Shown in pieces: positions 44,663 through 53,919 of a stretch of 64,000 nucleotides of DNA. Location: positions 25,510 through 89,509 of the forward strand of contig NZ_BJXV01000017.1 in NCBI RefSeq assembly GCF_007991175.1, read 5' to 3'. The notes under the pieces are model-generated. The model did no database searches. It was not told where the DNA came from and saw only the letters and a list, made by a program, of their open reading frames with translations. A program made the position numbers and the translations under genes. This DNA comes from Halovibrio variabilis (GTDB taxonomy: Bacteria > Pseudomonadota > Gammaproteobacteria > Pseudomonadales > Halomonadaceae). Position 1 is the stretch's first letter; each line of letters begins with the position of its first letter.

Positions 44663-45556
44663 ATGCTGGATCGGCTAACGAGTATGGCTGTTTTTGTGCG
44701 GGTTGCCGATCTTGGCTCCTTCACGGCCGCCGCCGCAGAATTTGGGCTATCGACGCAGATGGTTTCCAAACACATCATGGCTCTGGAGCAGCAGCTTGGG
44801 TCGCGGCTATTGCACCGCACCACGCGCAAACAGAGCCTAACCGAGATCGGCTATCTCTATCATGAGCGTTGCCAAACGATTCTCGCGGAAGTCGAGGCGG
44901 CCGAAGCGCTGACGGAGCAGGCCCGGGCCGTGCCACGAGGACGCCTCAGAATCAACGCGCCCGTCACCTTTGGCAGTCAAAGCCTGGTGCCTCTTGTTAC
45001 CCGCTATCTTCGTGAGTACCCAGAAGTAGAAGTCGATCTCACCTTGTCGGATCGTCTGGTCGACCCTATCGAGGAAGGTTACGAAGCCGTCATTCGCCTT
45101 GGGCCAATCAACGACAGCACTACATTGGTGGCACGTCCGCTTGCTCCTTATCAGCTCATCGCCTGCGCTTCACCTGCCTATCTAGCTGAACACGGTGAGC
45201 CTAAGACACCGGCGGATCTGTTGGCGCATGAGTGCCTTGGCTTTGCCTATTGGCTCGGCACTTTGGGCAGAACGTGGCGCTTCAGTCGCGACAGCTGCCT
45301 ATATGACGCCCCCGTGAGCGGGCGGCTTCAAATCAATGACTGGAAAGGGCTGCTTCGCGCAGCACTGGAAGGGTTCGGTATTACATTGGGCTATGAAGCC
45401 GCACTGACTGAGGAGTTATCCGCCGGGCGGCTGGTGCGCATCTTGCCAGACTATGAGGGGCCTTCGAGACCCATGCACCTGCTCTACGCCGCCGATCAGC
45501 GCATGACACCGAAGCTACGTCATTTCATAGACGACGTTGTGGTCGCGTTTGCTTAA
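44663..45556 (+). CDS. LysR-type regulator (divergent from the NADP oxidoreductase)
   Basis: A 297-residue regulator with winged helix LTSMAVFVRVADLGSFTAAAAEFGLSTQMVSKHIMALEQQLG, then RLLHRTTRKQSLTEIG, typical of the DsdC/PecT-like LysR subgroup. The effector domain includes RGRLRINAPVTFGSQSLVPLV near 92 and DRLVDPIEEGYEAVIRLG near 130. ATG 44663 is chosen over TTG 44657. It is divergently arranged with the oxidoreductase gene 100 bases away, the usual sign of a regulator-target pair. Confidence 0.88.
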   Translation: MLDRLTSMAVFVRVADLGSFTAAAAEFGLSTQMVSKHIMALEQQLGSRLLHRTTRKQSLTEIGYLYHERCQTILAEVEAAEALTEQARAVPRGRLRINAPVTFGSQSLVPLVTRYLREYPEVEVDLTLSDRLVDPIEEGYEAVIRLGPINDSTTLVARPLAPYQLIACASPAYLAEHGEPKTPADLLAHECLGFAYWLGTLGRTWRFSRDSCLYDAPVSGRLQINDWKGLLRAALEGFGITLGYEAALTEELSAGRLVRILPDYEGPSRPMHLLYAADQRMTPKLRHFIDDVVVAFA

Positions 45557-45682
45557 ATAAAAATAAATATCCCGTAAAAAAATTAAAAAAACCAATCAAC
45601 CACGGCCAAAAAGTTAAAAACAGCATGGAGAAAAAGCAACTAAAACAACAAAATATAAAAAACCCAAACCGAGAAAACAAAC

Positions 45683-46312
45683 ATGCTTTATTTAGCGCAA
45701 AGTATGACCATTGGTTTTATGATAGCAGCCCCTGTTGGCCCAATAGGATTACTCTGCATGCAGAGAACGTTAGCAGGCGGCTGGAAACTTGGGTTTATAA
45801 CAGGGCTAGGCGCGGCTTCAGCCGACTTGCTATATGGCATCCTGGGTGCTCTCGGTTTTGCTGCCATCATTTCGCTTTTATCAACATCGCTACTATGGCT
45901 ATCTATTGCGGGTGGGATAATACTGATTTATCTGGGAGTTTCTGCAGCCAAAAATAAAACAAATCAGTCCACAAAAAATAAAAAGCCGCATTCACCATTA
46001 AAAGCCTACTTAACTACATTCTTTCTTACATTGTCGAACCCAATGACAATTTTTGCATTTATTGCCATATTTGCAACTATTGTCCCAAGTGGCGACAGCC
46101 CCACAGACATTGGACTAGTGAAGTTGAGTATCATTTGTTTAGGGGTTTTTCTTGGCTCAATGGCTTGGTGGTTTTTTTTGACTTCTGCTGTGTATTTCTT
46201 GGCAGCCAAAATAAATGAGTCTAAAATCAAAACTGTTAGTTATCTGGCAGGCGTCTCAATAGCATTATTTGGCTGCTATACGGTTGTCACTGCTATCATA
46301 AAAGTGCTATGA
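45683..46312 (+). CDS. LysE/RhtB-family exporter
   Basis: A 209-residue inner-membrane exporter with six helices. The N-terminal SMTIGFMIAAPVGPIGLLCMQRTLAGG contains the conserved PVGPIG (PGP-like) motif, and TFFLTLSNPMTIFAFIAIFA near 110 is the second family mark. It exports amino acids or similar metabolites. The gene is much more AT-rich than its surroundings. It converges on an Lrp-type regulator, stop codons overlapping by six bases, which is a common arrangement for an amino acid exporter and its regulator. Confidence 0.9.
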   Translation: MLYLAQSMTIGFMIAAPVGPIGLLCMQRTLAGGWKLGFITGLGAASADLLYGILGALGFAAIISLLSTSLLWLSIAGGIILIYLGVSAAKNKTNQSTKNKKPHSPLKAYLTTFFLTLSNPMTIFAFIAIFATIVPSGDSPTDIGLVKLSIICLGVFLGSMAWWFFLTSAVYFLAAKINESKIKTVSYLAGVSIALFGCYTVVTAIIKVL

Positions 46313-46774
46313 AGGATGCTCGTTACTCAAAAAACTATTCAACACATCATGACGGCTATCCATTGAAATAGGCTCCGAAAGAATAATCCTTGTTTTAGTT
46401 TCACCAAAATTATTTATCTTTGCAACAAACTCTTCGATATCCCGGTTAGTGGGAACATATATTCGAATCAAATAGGAGTCTTCGCCGGTTACATGCAGGC
46501 ATTCCACTACTTCCGGCAGAGATTCGAGCTTGGCTAGAAGTTTCTCTTTTTGTGGTTTAAACGCCGTAATACCAATTACAGCGGAAACAGCCAGCCCAAT
46601 TTTTTCCAGATCCACTACCGCTGTGTAGCCTTTTATCACGCCACTTTCCTCCAACTTTCTCATTCGCTCTGTCACCGCCGGTATCGAAAGGCCTACTTGC
46701 TGGGACAGCTTTGTAACCGAGATACGGCCATCCTGGCGCAATGCACGAATAATTTTCAGATTCATTCTATCCAT
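46307..46774 (-). CDS. Lrp/AsnC-family regulator
   Basis: A 155-residue regulator with DNA-binding helix-turn-helix (RQDGRISVTKLSQQVGLSIPAVTERMRKLEESGVIKGY at 14-51) and the AsnC effector domain (VIGITAFKPQKEKLLAKLESLPEVVECLHVTGEDSYLIRIYV). It senses amino acids and probably controls the convergent LysE-type gene. AT-rich like its partner, so the pair may have been acquired together. Confidence 0.88.
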   Translation of the reverse strand: MDRMNLKIIRALRQDGRISVTKLSQQVGLSIPAVTERMRKLEESGVIKGYTAVVDLEKIGLAVSAVIGITAFKPQKEKLLAKLESLPEVVECLHVTGEDSYLIRIYVPTNRDIEEFVAKINNFGETKTRIILSEPISMDSRHDVLNSFLSNEHPS

Positions 46775-46806
46775 TCAACCCTCTCAACAAAATTTATCTT
46801 AAAGAA

Positions 46807-47646
46807 CTAGCCCACCACCCACTCATTAAAAGCCTGCTTCTCGGTGTCGCTCCCCTTGTGAGCATAATAAACCAGCCGCAGGTGACGCTCTTCATCAACG
46901 GTGAGCGTGGTGTGTTCAAACGCGATAGCGCCAATCCCATCCAGATCAAGATGACGCACGCCCTGGCAAGGGGCATTGACCTCCTGATTTTTCCACCATG
47001 CCTTAAACTCAGGCGCCACTTTGGTTAACTCTTCGACCAGCTCATCAATGGCGGGATCTTGAGCCGCACGGGCAAAGTCGCGTCGGAAGCTGGATAGCAT
47101 TTGGCCAACCTGCTCTTCCCAGGGTGATAACAGTTGACGCATGGCAGGGTCGGTAAATAACAACCAGAGCATATTGCGGCGCTCGGGTGCCTGGGCAGAG
47201 AAGTTGAACAGCTTATCGGCCGCGGCGTTCCAGGCCAGCACGTCCCAGCGTAAATTAAGGATATAGGCAGGCCGTTTGGGCAGGTCGTCCATCAAGGTTT
47301 GCACCAGCGGCGGCACGCTGCACCAGGTTTTGCCTAGCTCAGAGGGTAGCCGCTGATGGGCAAGCAAGAACAGATGGCGGCGCTCGGCCGCATCCAGCTT
47401 GAGCACTTGGGATAGATTGTCCAGAAACGTCGCCGATACGCTAATATCACGCCCCTGTTCTAACCAAGTATACCAAGTCAGCCCCACACCTGCTAAAGCG
47501 GCGACCTCTTCGCGCCTTAACCCTGGCGTTCGCCTTCGACGGCCACGAGGCAACCCCACCTCTTCCGGCGCAATTTTTTCGCGATGCTTGCGTAGAAACT
47601 CAGCCAAGTCTTCCCGCGTTCGTGTCAGCGTCCGCTGAGCGGTCAT
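46807..47646 (-). CDS. Xre-type regulator with MmyB-like ligand domain
   Basis: A 279-residue regulator. The N-terminal helix-turn-helix contains PRGRRRRTPGLRREEVAALAGVGLTWYTWLEQGRDI near 33-70, a well-known opening for this group. The rest is a MmyB-type domain (LNLRWDVLAWNAAADKLFNF near 130, then ERRNMLWLLFTDPAMRQL), thought to bind fatty acids or similar ligands. It is divergent from an MFS gene, which it probably represses. A near-palindrome sits between them. Confidence 0.87.
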   Translation of the reverse strand: MTAQRTLTRTREDLAEFLRKHREKIAPEEVGLPRGRRRRTPGLRREEVAALAGVGLTWYTWLEQGRDISVSATFLDNLSQVLKLDAAERRHLFLLAHQRLPSELGKTWCSVPPLVQTLMDDLPKRPAYILNLRWDVLAWNAAADKLFNFSAQAPERRNMLWLLFTDPAMRQLLSPWEEQVGQMLSSFRRDFARAAQDPAIDELVEELTKVAPEFKAWWKNQEVNAPCQGVRHLDLDGIGAIAFEHTTLTVDEERHLRLVYYAHKGSDTEKQAFNEWVVG

Positions 47647-47669
47647 CTTATTACCCTTTTAATAGCTTG

Positions 47670-47682
47670 TTACCACTAGTAA
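47670..47682. promoter_or_regulatory. Near-palindrome between the Xre and MFS genes
   Basis: TTACCACTAGTAA is a 13-base near-perfect dyad in the gap between the divergent genes, 24 bases from the regulator start. It is a candidate operator. Confidence 0.4.
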
Positions 47683-47788
47683 TAGCATAAACAGTTAAAT
47701 TGTACCCCCTTAAAAGCCTCTCCAGAATAGCCTCTCGCTGGCAGAACTAGCGGTGATTTTTCGATCCTTACCTAACATGGAGAGCGTG

Positions 47789-48955
47789 ATGGCTGACCAA
47801 CCTCGTATATCGGTTTACTTAATTGCCCTGGGGGCATTTGCGCTGGGAATGGCCTCTTATGTCACTGCGGGGCTTATTCCACTTATCGGCGACGCTTTTA
47901 GCGTCTCTGACGCCACGGCCGCTCAGTTGGTCACGGCGTTTACCTTAGCCTACGGCTTAGGCTCGCCGGTCGTCGTGGCCCTGCTGCCCGGCCACCGGCA
48001 GCGCTTGGGGTTACTCCTGGCATTGGCCGTTTTTATTGTGGCGAATATTGCCAGCGCGCTGGCCACCAACTTTGTATCGCTTGCTGTATGGCGAGCGGTC
48101 GCAGGCGTGGGCGCGGGGGTTTATCTTGCCATGGGCATTGCCGCCGCAGCCGCCATCACGCCAGAGGCCCAGCGTGGTAAAGCGATTGCCATCATCATGG
48201 GCAGCATGGCGAGCGGCACGGTACTGGGGGTGCCTATCAGCCTGTTGCTGGCAGAGCGTTTAGGTTGGGCGTCAGCCATGTGGCTTATCGCAGGTCTTGG
48301 CTGCATCGCCTACGCCGGACTTCACACCAAACTGCCTGCACTGCCATCCACACCGGTACTTTCACTTGTTCGCAAACTGGCTATTTTGAAAAACCCTCAT
48401 GCCATGGCCATTCTGGCGGTTTCCTTATTGGCGGCTATTGCCAGCCTGGGCATGTATACCTTTATTGCCCCCTTTATGGCAGCCAGCGAGTCAGGCACTG
48501 TTCAGTCGATTACCGGCTATTTATGGGTATGGGGGATTGGCGGCGTGCTGGGTAGCTTTTTGGTTGGCCCCTTGGTGGACAAATTTATCGCGCCCGTTAT
48601 TACCTTGGCGATCATGCTGCTGCTTTCTATAGCCCTCATCTCGCTGCCCTTTGCTGTGTCGATTCATCCAATGCTGACGTTACTGCCGATTGCGCTTTGG
48701 GGCGCCGTGGGCTGGGCGCTGCAAGTGCCGCAAAACAACGAGCTGGTTCGCACGCGCCAAGCTCATGGTGATGGCAATTTGGCAGTCGCGCTCAATGAAT
48801 CGGCGCTCTATTTAGGCAGTGCGTTAGGTGCAGCGAGCGGTGGCGTTTTGCTGGCCTTCCACCTGCCCGTTGCGTCATTGGCAATTGGCGCTGGGGCGGT
48901 CGCCGCCATTGGAGCGGCGACACAGTTAATCATCGTCATGCGCATAAAGCGCTAG
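47789..48955 (+). CDS. MFS transporter (AraJ/PbuE-like)
   Basis: A 388-residue transporter with twelve helices. SYVTAGLIPLIGDAFSVSDATAAQLVTAFTLAYGLGSPVVVAL is the typical N-terminal half of sugar-efflux/purine-efflux type MFS proteins. GGAGAG lies upstream of ATG 47789; earlier in-frame starts lack support. Divergent from the MmyB-type regulator, it is probably a drug or metabolite exporter induced by that regulator's ligand. Confidence 0.88.
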   Translation: MADQPRISVYLIALGAFALGMASYVTAGLIPLIGDAFSVSDATAAQLVTAFTLAYGLGSPVVVALLPGHRQRLGLLLALAVFIVANIASALATNFVSLAVWRAVAGVGAGVYLAMGIAAAAAITPEAQRGKAIAIIMGSMASGTVLGVPISLLLAERLGWASAMWLIAGLGCIAYAGLHTKLPALPSTPVLSLVRKLAILKNPHAMAILAVSLLAAIASLGMYTFIAPFMAASESGTVQSITGYLWVWGIGGVLGSFLVGPLVDKFIAPVITLAIMLLLSIALISLPFAVSIHPMLTLLPIALWGAVGWALQVPQNNELVRTRQAHGDGNLAVALNESALYLGSALGAASGGVLLAFHLPVASLAIGAGAVAAIGAATQLIIVMRIKR

Positions 48956-49243
48956 CGCGTTCGGGCACGCCAAGGGGCACTTGCCTGCCGCTTGGCGGTT
49001 CTGAAAAATCAGCTTCTTGCTTCACACCCAAACATCAGCGCAGACATATACGACGAGAGTTTTAGCCCGTCGGCGGCTACTCTGAGTGATGTACTCAAAG
49101 CCAAACTGATACTTTCATGCTGCTCGAAGTTTGGAGAAAGATGAGATCTGTCATTCTATTGCGCTGGACAAAGCGTTTGGCGAGACGACCATCCAGGGCC
49201 AGGGGTGGCTGGACGCACCGCCCTGACAGTGGTTGAATTAAAC
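48956..49243. other. Intergenic stretch between convergent genes
   Basis: Short frames on both strands (for example the minus-strand frame at 49095-49286) show no known family. Possibly gene residue. The stretch ends in the terminator at 49244. Confidence 0.4.
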
Positions 49244-49282
49244 AAAACGCCTCCCCCGATATTGAGTCGGGAAGGCGTTTTT
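49244..49282. terminator. Bidirectional terminator
   Basis: AAAACGCCT(C)CCCCGA pairs with TCGGGAAGGCGTTTT around a short loop, followed by TTTT on the plus strand and preceded by AAAA. It serves the convergent MFS and C69-type genes. Confidence 0.85.
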
Positions 49283-49305
49283 TCACAACCGAGCACAGGC
49301 TTTAG

Positions 49306-50838
49306 TTACTGAGCGTTTCTGGGTTTATCCGGGTCGGCATCGACTAAACAGTTGACGGTCTCACCGCCCTGATCATTAGGTAGAACGCCCTGTGGGCGCC
49401 GACGCTGATCGCGAAGCTCAAGCGAGGCGTTGAGCCAGTCGACTAGCGTATCCCCCAGCGCGAGTGCATCTTCGGCACGCTCTTGGCTATAGAAAGTGAG
49501 CAGCTGGCGGGCTTCATCGCGCTTGCCCTGATCAATCAGCGTCTGGGCGGATGTCTCGACCCAGTTAAGGTCGTCGAAGCTATCTTGTTCAAAGCCTTCC
49601 AGTAGTTCGGTAACTGAGCCATGAAAACGCTCCGGCTGTTCGCACATCAGGTACATGACCTGTTTGAAACGACGGCCCGCAAAGTCACTGGCTTCCTGCA
49701 CCTGAAAATCGGGATTGAGGAAAGTCGACGCGGCACCCTTGGAAAGATAGCGGTGCTGCCCATATTCCATGGGCACTTCCTGGACACCGAGCCACCAGGG
49801 AATGAACGGAGCCGCTACCGAGCTGGTAGGAGCTACCCAAATTCGCTGCATATCAGCGTCAGTATCGGCCTTCAGGGTAGCGACCTGTCCATAACCTGCT
49901 TCATCGTCAGCGATACGGTAATCACGAACCTGATTCATCATTTCGCGTTCACTGATCGGCACCAGGTCGCGCAGCGCTTCTTCCACGTCCGCCTGGGACA
50001 TGTACTTGTAGCCGCCGGTACGCGCTTGAGTATCCTGACGACCATAGACATCAAACACATTGAAATCCCCTTCGCCTTCGTACCAACCCTGTTCCTCGGC
50101 GAAGGAAATCAAGTTCTCGGCGCCCATATAATCGGGGTCGTCCTCAAAATTAGTGGGAAAATCTTCAATATAGCCGGGATAAAGCACACGAATATCATCA
50201 GGGCCAAGGCGTTCGGCGGCCCAAAGTCCCTGACTGCCAGCAAACTCCCAAACAACCCAGCCTTCATTTTCATCAGCGATTAGGTGAGTATTGCCGCCAT
50301 AGGTTGAATAGCCATACTGATCAATAAGTTCACCGATCAATTCGACACCTTCACGGGCGGTCGTGACACGCTCAAGCACTAGCCTGGCCAAGTCGCTGTA
50401 CTGAGGCCCCTGCTGCGGCGTCTCGGTCATGTCGATCAATTCCTGACGGTTGGTTGCCCAGACGTCACGAACGGCTACCCCGTGCTCATTGATACCGCCG
50501 TTGGTAAGCGGCTCAGGGAAGCCCTCAAAGTCAGAATACGACATCGATAAGTAGCGGAAGGTATGTTCGGCTTGTGGAATGTCGATAAGCTCACCGGGGA
50601 TGCCGGCATCAGCGGTGACACCCACACCCACTGTATCTTCAGCGGAGTGATCTTCGGCAGGCATGATCTCTAACCAATGGCTGGAGACTTCCTCCCCGGT
50701 ACCACCGATCATAACGGCGCCTTCGTCGGTCAGGTTCTTGCCCACATAGTAGGCATAGCTAGCCCAGACCGGTGGGCTGAGTGCGAGTAGTAGAACGGCC
50801 AGCATCACTGGTTTTAAGGAATAGCGTTTTCTCATCAT
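49306..50838 (-). CDS. Peptidase C69-family protein with Ser at the expected nucleophile position
   Basis: A 510-residue exported protein of the C69 (U34) dipeptidase family, an N-terminal-nucleophile hydrolase. The signal peptide runs to about residue 26 (LALSPPVWA). The mature protein would begin SYAYYVGKNLTDEGAVMIGG. The family normally has Cys at this first position; here it is Ser (AGC). Other family marks follow: GINEHGVAVRDVWATNRQE, ARLVLERVTTAREGVELIGEL and GNTHLIADENEGWVVWEFAG. ATG 50838 follows GGAG by five bases; the frame is open to 50913. It may hydrolyse peptides with a Ser nucleophile or may have lost activity. Confidence 0.82.
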   Translation of the reverse strand: MMRKRYSLKPVMLAVLLLALSPPVWASYAYYVGKNLTDEGAVMIGGTGEEVSSHWLEIMPAEDHSAEDTVGVGVTADAGIPGELIDIPQAEHTFRYLSMSYSDFEGFPEPLTNGGINEHGVAVRDVWATNRQELIDMTETPQQGPQYSDLARLVLERVTTAREGVELIGELIDQYGYSTYGGNTHLIADENEGWVVWEFAGSQGLWAAERLGPDDIRVLYPGYIEDFPTNFEDDPDYMGAENLISFAEEQGWYEGEGDFNVFDVYGRQDTQARTGGYKYMSQADVEEALRDLVPISEREMMNQVRDYRIADDEAGYGQVATLKADTDADMQRIWVAPTSSVAAPFIPWWLGVQEVPMEYGQHRYLSKGAASTFLNPDFQVQEASDFAGRRFKQVMYLMCEQPERFHGSVTELLEGFEQDSFDDLNWVETSAQTLIDQGKRDEARQLLTFYSQERAEDALALGDTLVDWLNASLELRDQRRRPQGVLPNDQGGETVNCLVDADPDKPRNAQ

Positions 50839-51280
50839 TTTGGCTCCATATTGATAGGGCTTTCCTGAATTCATAGAAAACTGCCGTACTTTGACCATAA
50901 AGCAAAATTGCACCCACTAAGCTTGGGAATGGGGCAATGTCTATCCATGATAGCAGCCAGATAGGAGGCTGATCTTTGTGATGCAACCCGAGAAGCGTAA
51001 TAGGCAGTGCCTACCAACGCCTTTAGATGGCAAGCGACAGGCGTTGAGGTAACATCTTTTTAAAGTTTTTCCTATGTCGTCGTGATCGAGCTCGCCGCCG
51101 AACCAGCAACATACGTGCTTACCCACGACACTCCAGACGACCAAAGCAACCCACAGTGGCGGTGAGCAAAGTCTAGGCGGTGGATGAACACACCACATGA
51201 AGGGCCATTTCCGCGCAGGCAAGTAGGGGCGTTCTAATGCACGCCCTGATAATGGTCCATAATGATTGATGGAGAGTTTC
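50839..51280. other. Intergenic stretch
   Basis: No gene is recognised. A 113-codon minus-strand frame (50941-51282) is rich in Cys and Trp and has no known family; it is likely chance. The stretch holds the promoters of two divergent genes. Confidence 0.4.
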
Positions 51281-52432
51281 ATGTTTCGCCGCCTTAGCGT
51301 TCTGCTTGCCGCCCTGGTGCTACTGACCTCTTGCGCCGTGCCGCCGGATTCCCCGCGCTTCCAGCCCTCGGGCGACCTGCCGCGTTATGATCAGCCAAGC
51401 TTCGATGAATACATACGCGACACCCGCGCGTGGATTGCCGATAACCGCAGCTTCATCAGCGACGACCGCCACCGCGAGATACAGCTCAACGCCCCGTTTG
51501 AACGTCGCCCGGCTACACCGGCAAAGCGCGGCATTCTGTTCGTGCACGGGCTGGGCTCAAGCCCTTGGTATTTCACGGATATGGCCAACGCCATGGCGGA
51601 AGATGGCTGGCTGGTTCGTTCGATTCTGTTGCCCGGCCATGGCACCCGCCCCGCCGACCTGATGCTGCCCGGCAATGATGATTGGGAAGACGCCATCGCC
51701 CATCACACCAAGCTGCTTTCAGATGAAGTCGATGAGCTCTGGCTGGGCGGGTTCTCGACCGGGGGCAATCTGGTGACCTCCCAGGCATTCAAGGACGAAA
51801 GCGTCGACGGATTGCTGCTGTTTTCCCCCGGCTTTTACCCGGACAGCCAGTATCTCTTTCTCGCCCCAGCCATTTCCTATTTTTGGGACTGGCTCGATAT
51901 CGATGAAGAGGACAATATCGTCACATATCAGTCGCTGCCGTCGCGCGGGGCCTCGCTGTATTATCACTCGGTCAGCACCGTGCAAAAAAACCTAAATGCC
52001 GAGCGCTTTGATAAACCCGTGCTGATGACCATGAGCCAGCATGACAGCGTTCTTGACCCTGCAGCGACGCTAAAAGCCTTTCAAACCCGCTTCCCCCACC
52101 CGTCATCACGCTTCGTATGGTACGGCGACACGCCTCAACACCTTGACGACCCACGCGTAACCGCCCTGACCAGCTATCTACCTGACCGGCGTATCAGCAA
52201 CTTTTCCCACATGAATGTGCTGTTTGCGCCCGAGAACACCTATTACGGTGAAGCAGGTAGCTACCTCATGCTGGAAAACGGCCAAGAGAACCTTTCTCCT
52301 CCCGATGATCCTGACACTCTGTGGTTCGGCGCCTGGGGGCATAGCGGAGCACAGACATACCATGCCCGCCTCACCTGGAATCCCTATTTTGACCACCTCC
52401 TTGAGAACATCCGCGAAGTAACAGGAGACTGA
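51281..52432 (+). CDS. Alpha/beta hydrolase lipoprotein
   Basis: A 383-residue lipoprotein: the signal peptide ends in the lipobox LLTSC (acylated Cys about residue 18). The hydrolase fold carries GILFVHGLGSSPW near 87, the nucleophile elbow WLGGFSTGGNL near 152 (Ser in GFSTG), the acid in MSQHDSVLDPA near 251 and the likely His in FSHMNVLFAP near 310. It resembles carboxylesterase/monoglyceride-lipase proteins. GGAGAG lies five bases before ATG 51281. The substrate is unknown. Membrane anchoring suggests extracellular lipid or ester turnover. Confidence 0.83.
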   Translation: MFRRLSVLLAALVLLTSCAVPPDSPRFQPSGDLPRYDQPSFDEYIRDTRAWIADNRSFISDDRHREIQLNAPFERRPATPAKRGILFVHGLGSSPWYFTDMANAMAEDGWLVRSILLPGHGTRPADLMLPGNDDWEDAIAHHTKLLSDEVDELWLGGFSTGGNLVTSQAFKDESVDGLLLFSPGFYPDSQYLFLAPAISYFWDWLDIDEEDNIVTYQSLPSRGASLYYHSVSTVQKNLNAERFDKPVLMTMSQHDSVLDPAATLKAFQTRFPHPSSRFVWYGDTPQHLDDPRVTALTSYLPDRRISNFSHMNVLFAPENTYYGEAGSYLMLENGQENLSPPDDPDTLWFGAWGHSGAQTYHARLTWNPYFDHLLENIREVTGD

Positions 52433-52790
52433 TTAACGCAATACCCAACTGAGTGTTTCGCGTTACTCATGCAGTGCCGCTCTAAGTAGCCCAAACATTC
52501 GCGAGCTGAAGCTCCCTCCCACGGGAGCTACCCTCATGCTGGCAGAGTTAATTACACACTGAGTGACGAAGAGCCAAAAATAAAGCTGTCCTGCGGCAAA
52601 CCACTAATATAGTAAGCCGCGCCGTGAATTACAGGCTTCCAGCCAGCGCTGCTTGGCTTTGGGCAAGTTGTTTATCGTCAACTATACTGCGCCCTAATGA
52701 ACATGATGTTATTGCCTGGGTTGGGGTTTGGCGTGTAGCACCAGCCAGCCTAGGCCAATTGATTAGCTTGAACAGCAGAAGGAGTTTGCC
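52433..52790. other. Intergenic stretch with a REP-like element
   Basis: The only structured part is the REP-like palindrome at 52499-52530. The rest contains no convincing frame. AAGGAG just before 52791 serves the next gene. Confidence 0.45.
52499..52530. repeat. REP-like palindromic element
   Basis: TCGCGAGCTGAAGCTCCC followed by TCCCACGGGAGCTAC gives nested palindromes (GAGCTGAAGCTC; CTCCC..GGGAG) of the kind found in dispersed REP repeats of Pseudomonas and Halomonas. Only one copy is present in this window. Confidence 0.45.
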
Positions 52791-53219
52791 GTGACAGCCA
52801 CTGACCATCGCACCAACCGAAGCGGGCCAAACCTGTTTCATGCCGTAATGCTTGCTGGGACTACGCCACTCTTTCTTGGCGCCATGTTATGCGATTACGC
52901 CTACTCCATGAACTACCATACTCAGTGGGCTACCTTTGCTTCTTGGCTAAATTTAGGCGGGCTTATTTTCGCGGGGCTTGCGCTTTTGTGCGCGATTGTT
53001 GGCTTTGTTCGTTCCCAAGACCACCGTTTGGCTTTTCTGATGTACCCCGCGCTGCTATTGCTTACCTGGATAATTGGGCTTGTCAATGCGTTTGCACATG
53101 CACGAGACACCTGGGCCATGATGCCTGCCGGTTTTACTCTGTCGATCGTCGTGGTTTTGCTCGCAGGCATGGCGACTTGGGTCGGTTTTTCCCGCTTTGG
53201 TATCAGAGATAAGCCGTGA
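52791..53219 (+). CDS. Small four-helix membrane protein (DUF2231-like)
   Basis: A 142-residue inner-membrane protein with four hydrophobic segments. NLFHAVMLAGTTPLFLGAMLCDYAYSM and FASWLNLGGLIFAGLALLCAIVGFV resemble DUF2231-type proteins, often found beside quinoprotein or cytochrome genes. The start is a GTG at 52791 with AAGGAG seven bases upstream. Function is unknown. Confidence 0.75.
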   Translation: MTATDHRTNRSGPNLFHAVMLAGTTPLFLGAMLCDYAYSMNYHTQWATFASWLNLGGLIFAGLALLCAIVGFVRSQDHRLAFLMYPALLLLTWIIGLVNAFAHARDTWAMMPAGFTLSIVVVLLAGMATWVGFSRFGIRDKP

Positions 53220-53286
53220 AACTTCCCCGTTTGGCGCGCCACTTATGCAGGGGACGAGTAAAACGCTTATCTAACGAGGGCCTTAT

Positions 53287-53832
53287 ATGATCGAGTCACC
53301 TGAAGAGCTCGAAGCGATTAGAAAGTCGTGCCATTCGATGGTCACCAAGAGTTCGAGCCTTTCTGCGGGCGCGGCGATAGTCCCGCTACCGGGAGTGGAT
53401 ATTGTCTCGGATGTGGCCATATTGATGCGGTTAATTCCCCGTATTAATGAAAAATTTGGTTTATCGCCCGAACAAATCGACAGCCTGGATACAGAGCCCA
53501 AGCTCTTTGTGATGACCACTATTTCCAATACCGGCAGCAAAATGGCCGGTAAATACATCACCAGAAAACTAATCCTGATGCTGCTAAAAAAGATGGGGTT
53601 CAAGGGAGCGTCTAAAGGGGCGGCTAAGTTTGTGCCCTTCATAGGCAGCGCCCTAGCAGGGAGTATCAGCTTCAGCGCCATGAAGTACATGGGCAGCCGC
53701 CATATTGAGGATTGTTACCAAATTGCCCTGGCGACACTGGAGAATAAGCAGCGGGAATCCGCTGTTATGGTTAAGCCCGCGACTGAACAGGCGTCATCCA
53801 TTACCTCCGATGGTTCTAAAGAAACCGAGTAG
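53287..53832 (+). CDS. DUF697-like membrane-associated protein
   Basis: A 181-residue protein with hydrophobic stretches around SSLSAGAAIVPLPGVDIVSDVAILMRLIPRINEKFGL and FVPFIGSALAGSISFSAMKYMG, the pattern of the DUF697 domain often attached to dynamin-like or Era-like GTPases. Here it stands alone. The 3' tail is hydrophilic (TEQASSITSDGSKETE). Function is unknown, possibly membrane stress or transport. Confidence 0.72.
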   Translation: MIESPEELEAIRKSCHSMVTKSSSLSAGAAIVPLPGVDIVSDVAILMRLIPRINEKFGLSPEQIDSLDTEPKLFVMTTISNTGSKMAGKYITRKLILMLLKKMGFKGASKGAAKFVPFIGSALAGSISFSAMKYMGSRHIEDCYQIALATLENKQRESAVMVKPATEQASSITSDGSKETE

Positions 53833-53919
53833 CGGTCAATAGTGTTTTTCTTATATAAACCCGTTTCGAGGCAATGGTATGCTCTGGCTGCTTTCTAAAC
53901 AGCTACCCAAGGAAATTTA

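Noticed and set aside
49621..50283. 220-codon plus-strand frame opposite the C69-type gene
   Set aside because: No recognisable domain and entirely inside a real gene on the other strand.
50941..51282. 113-codon minus-strand frame between the C69-type and lipoprotein genes
   Set aside because: Cys/Trp-rich without known similarity; considered as a transposase remnant, but no motif supports it.
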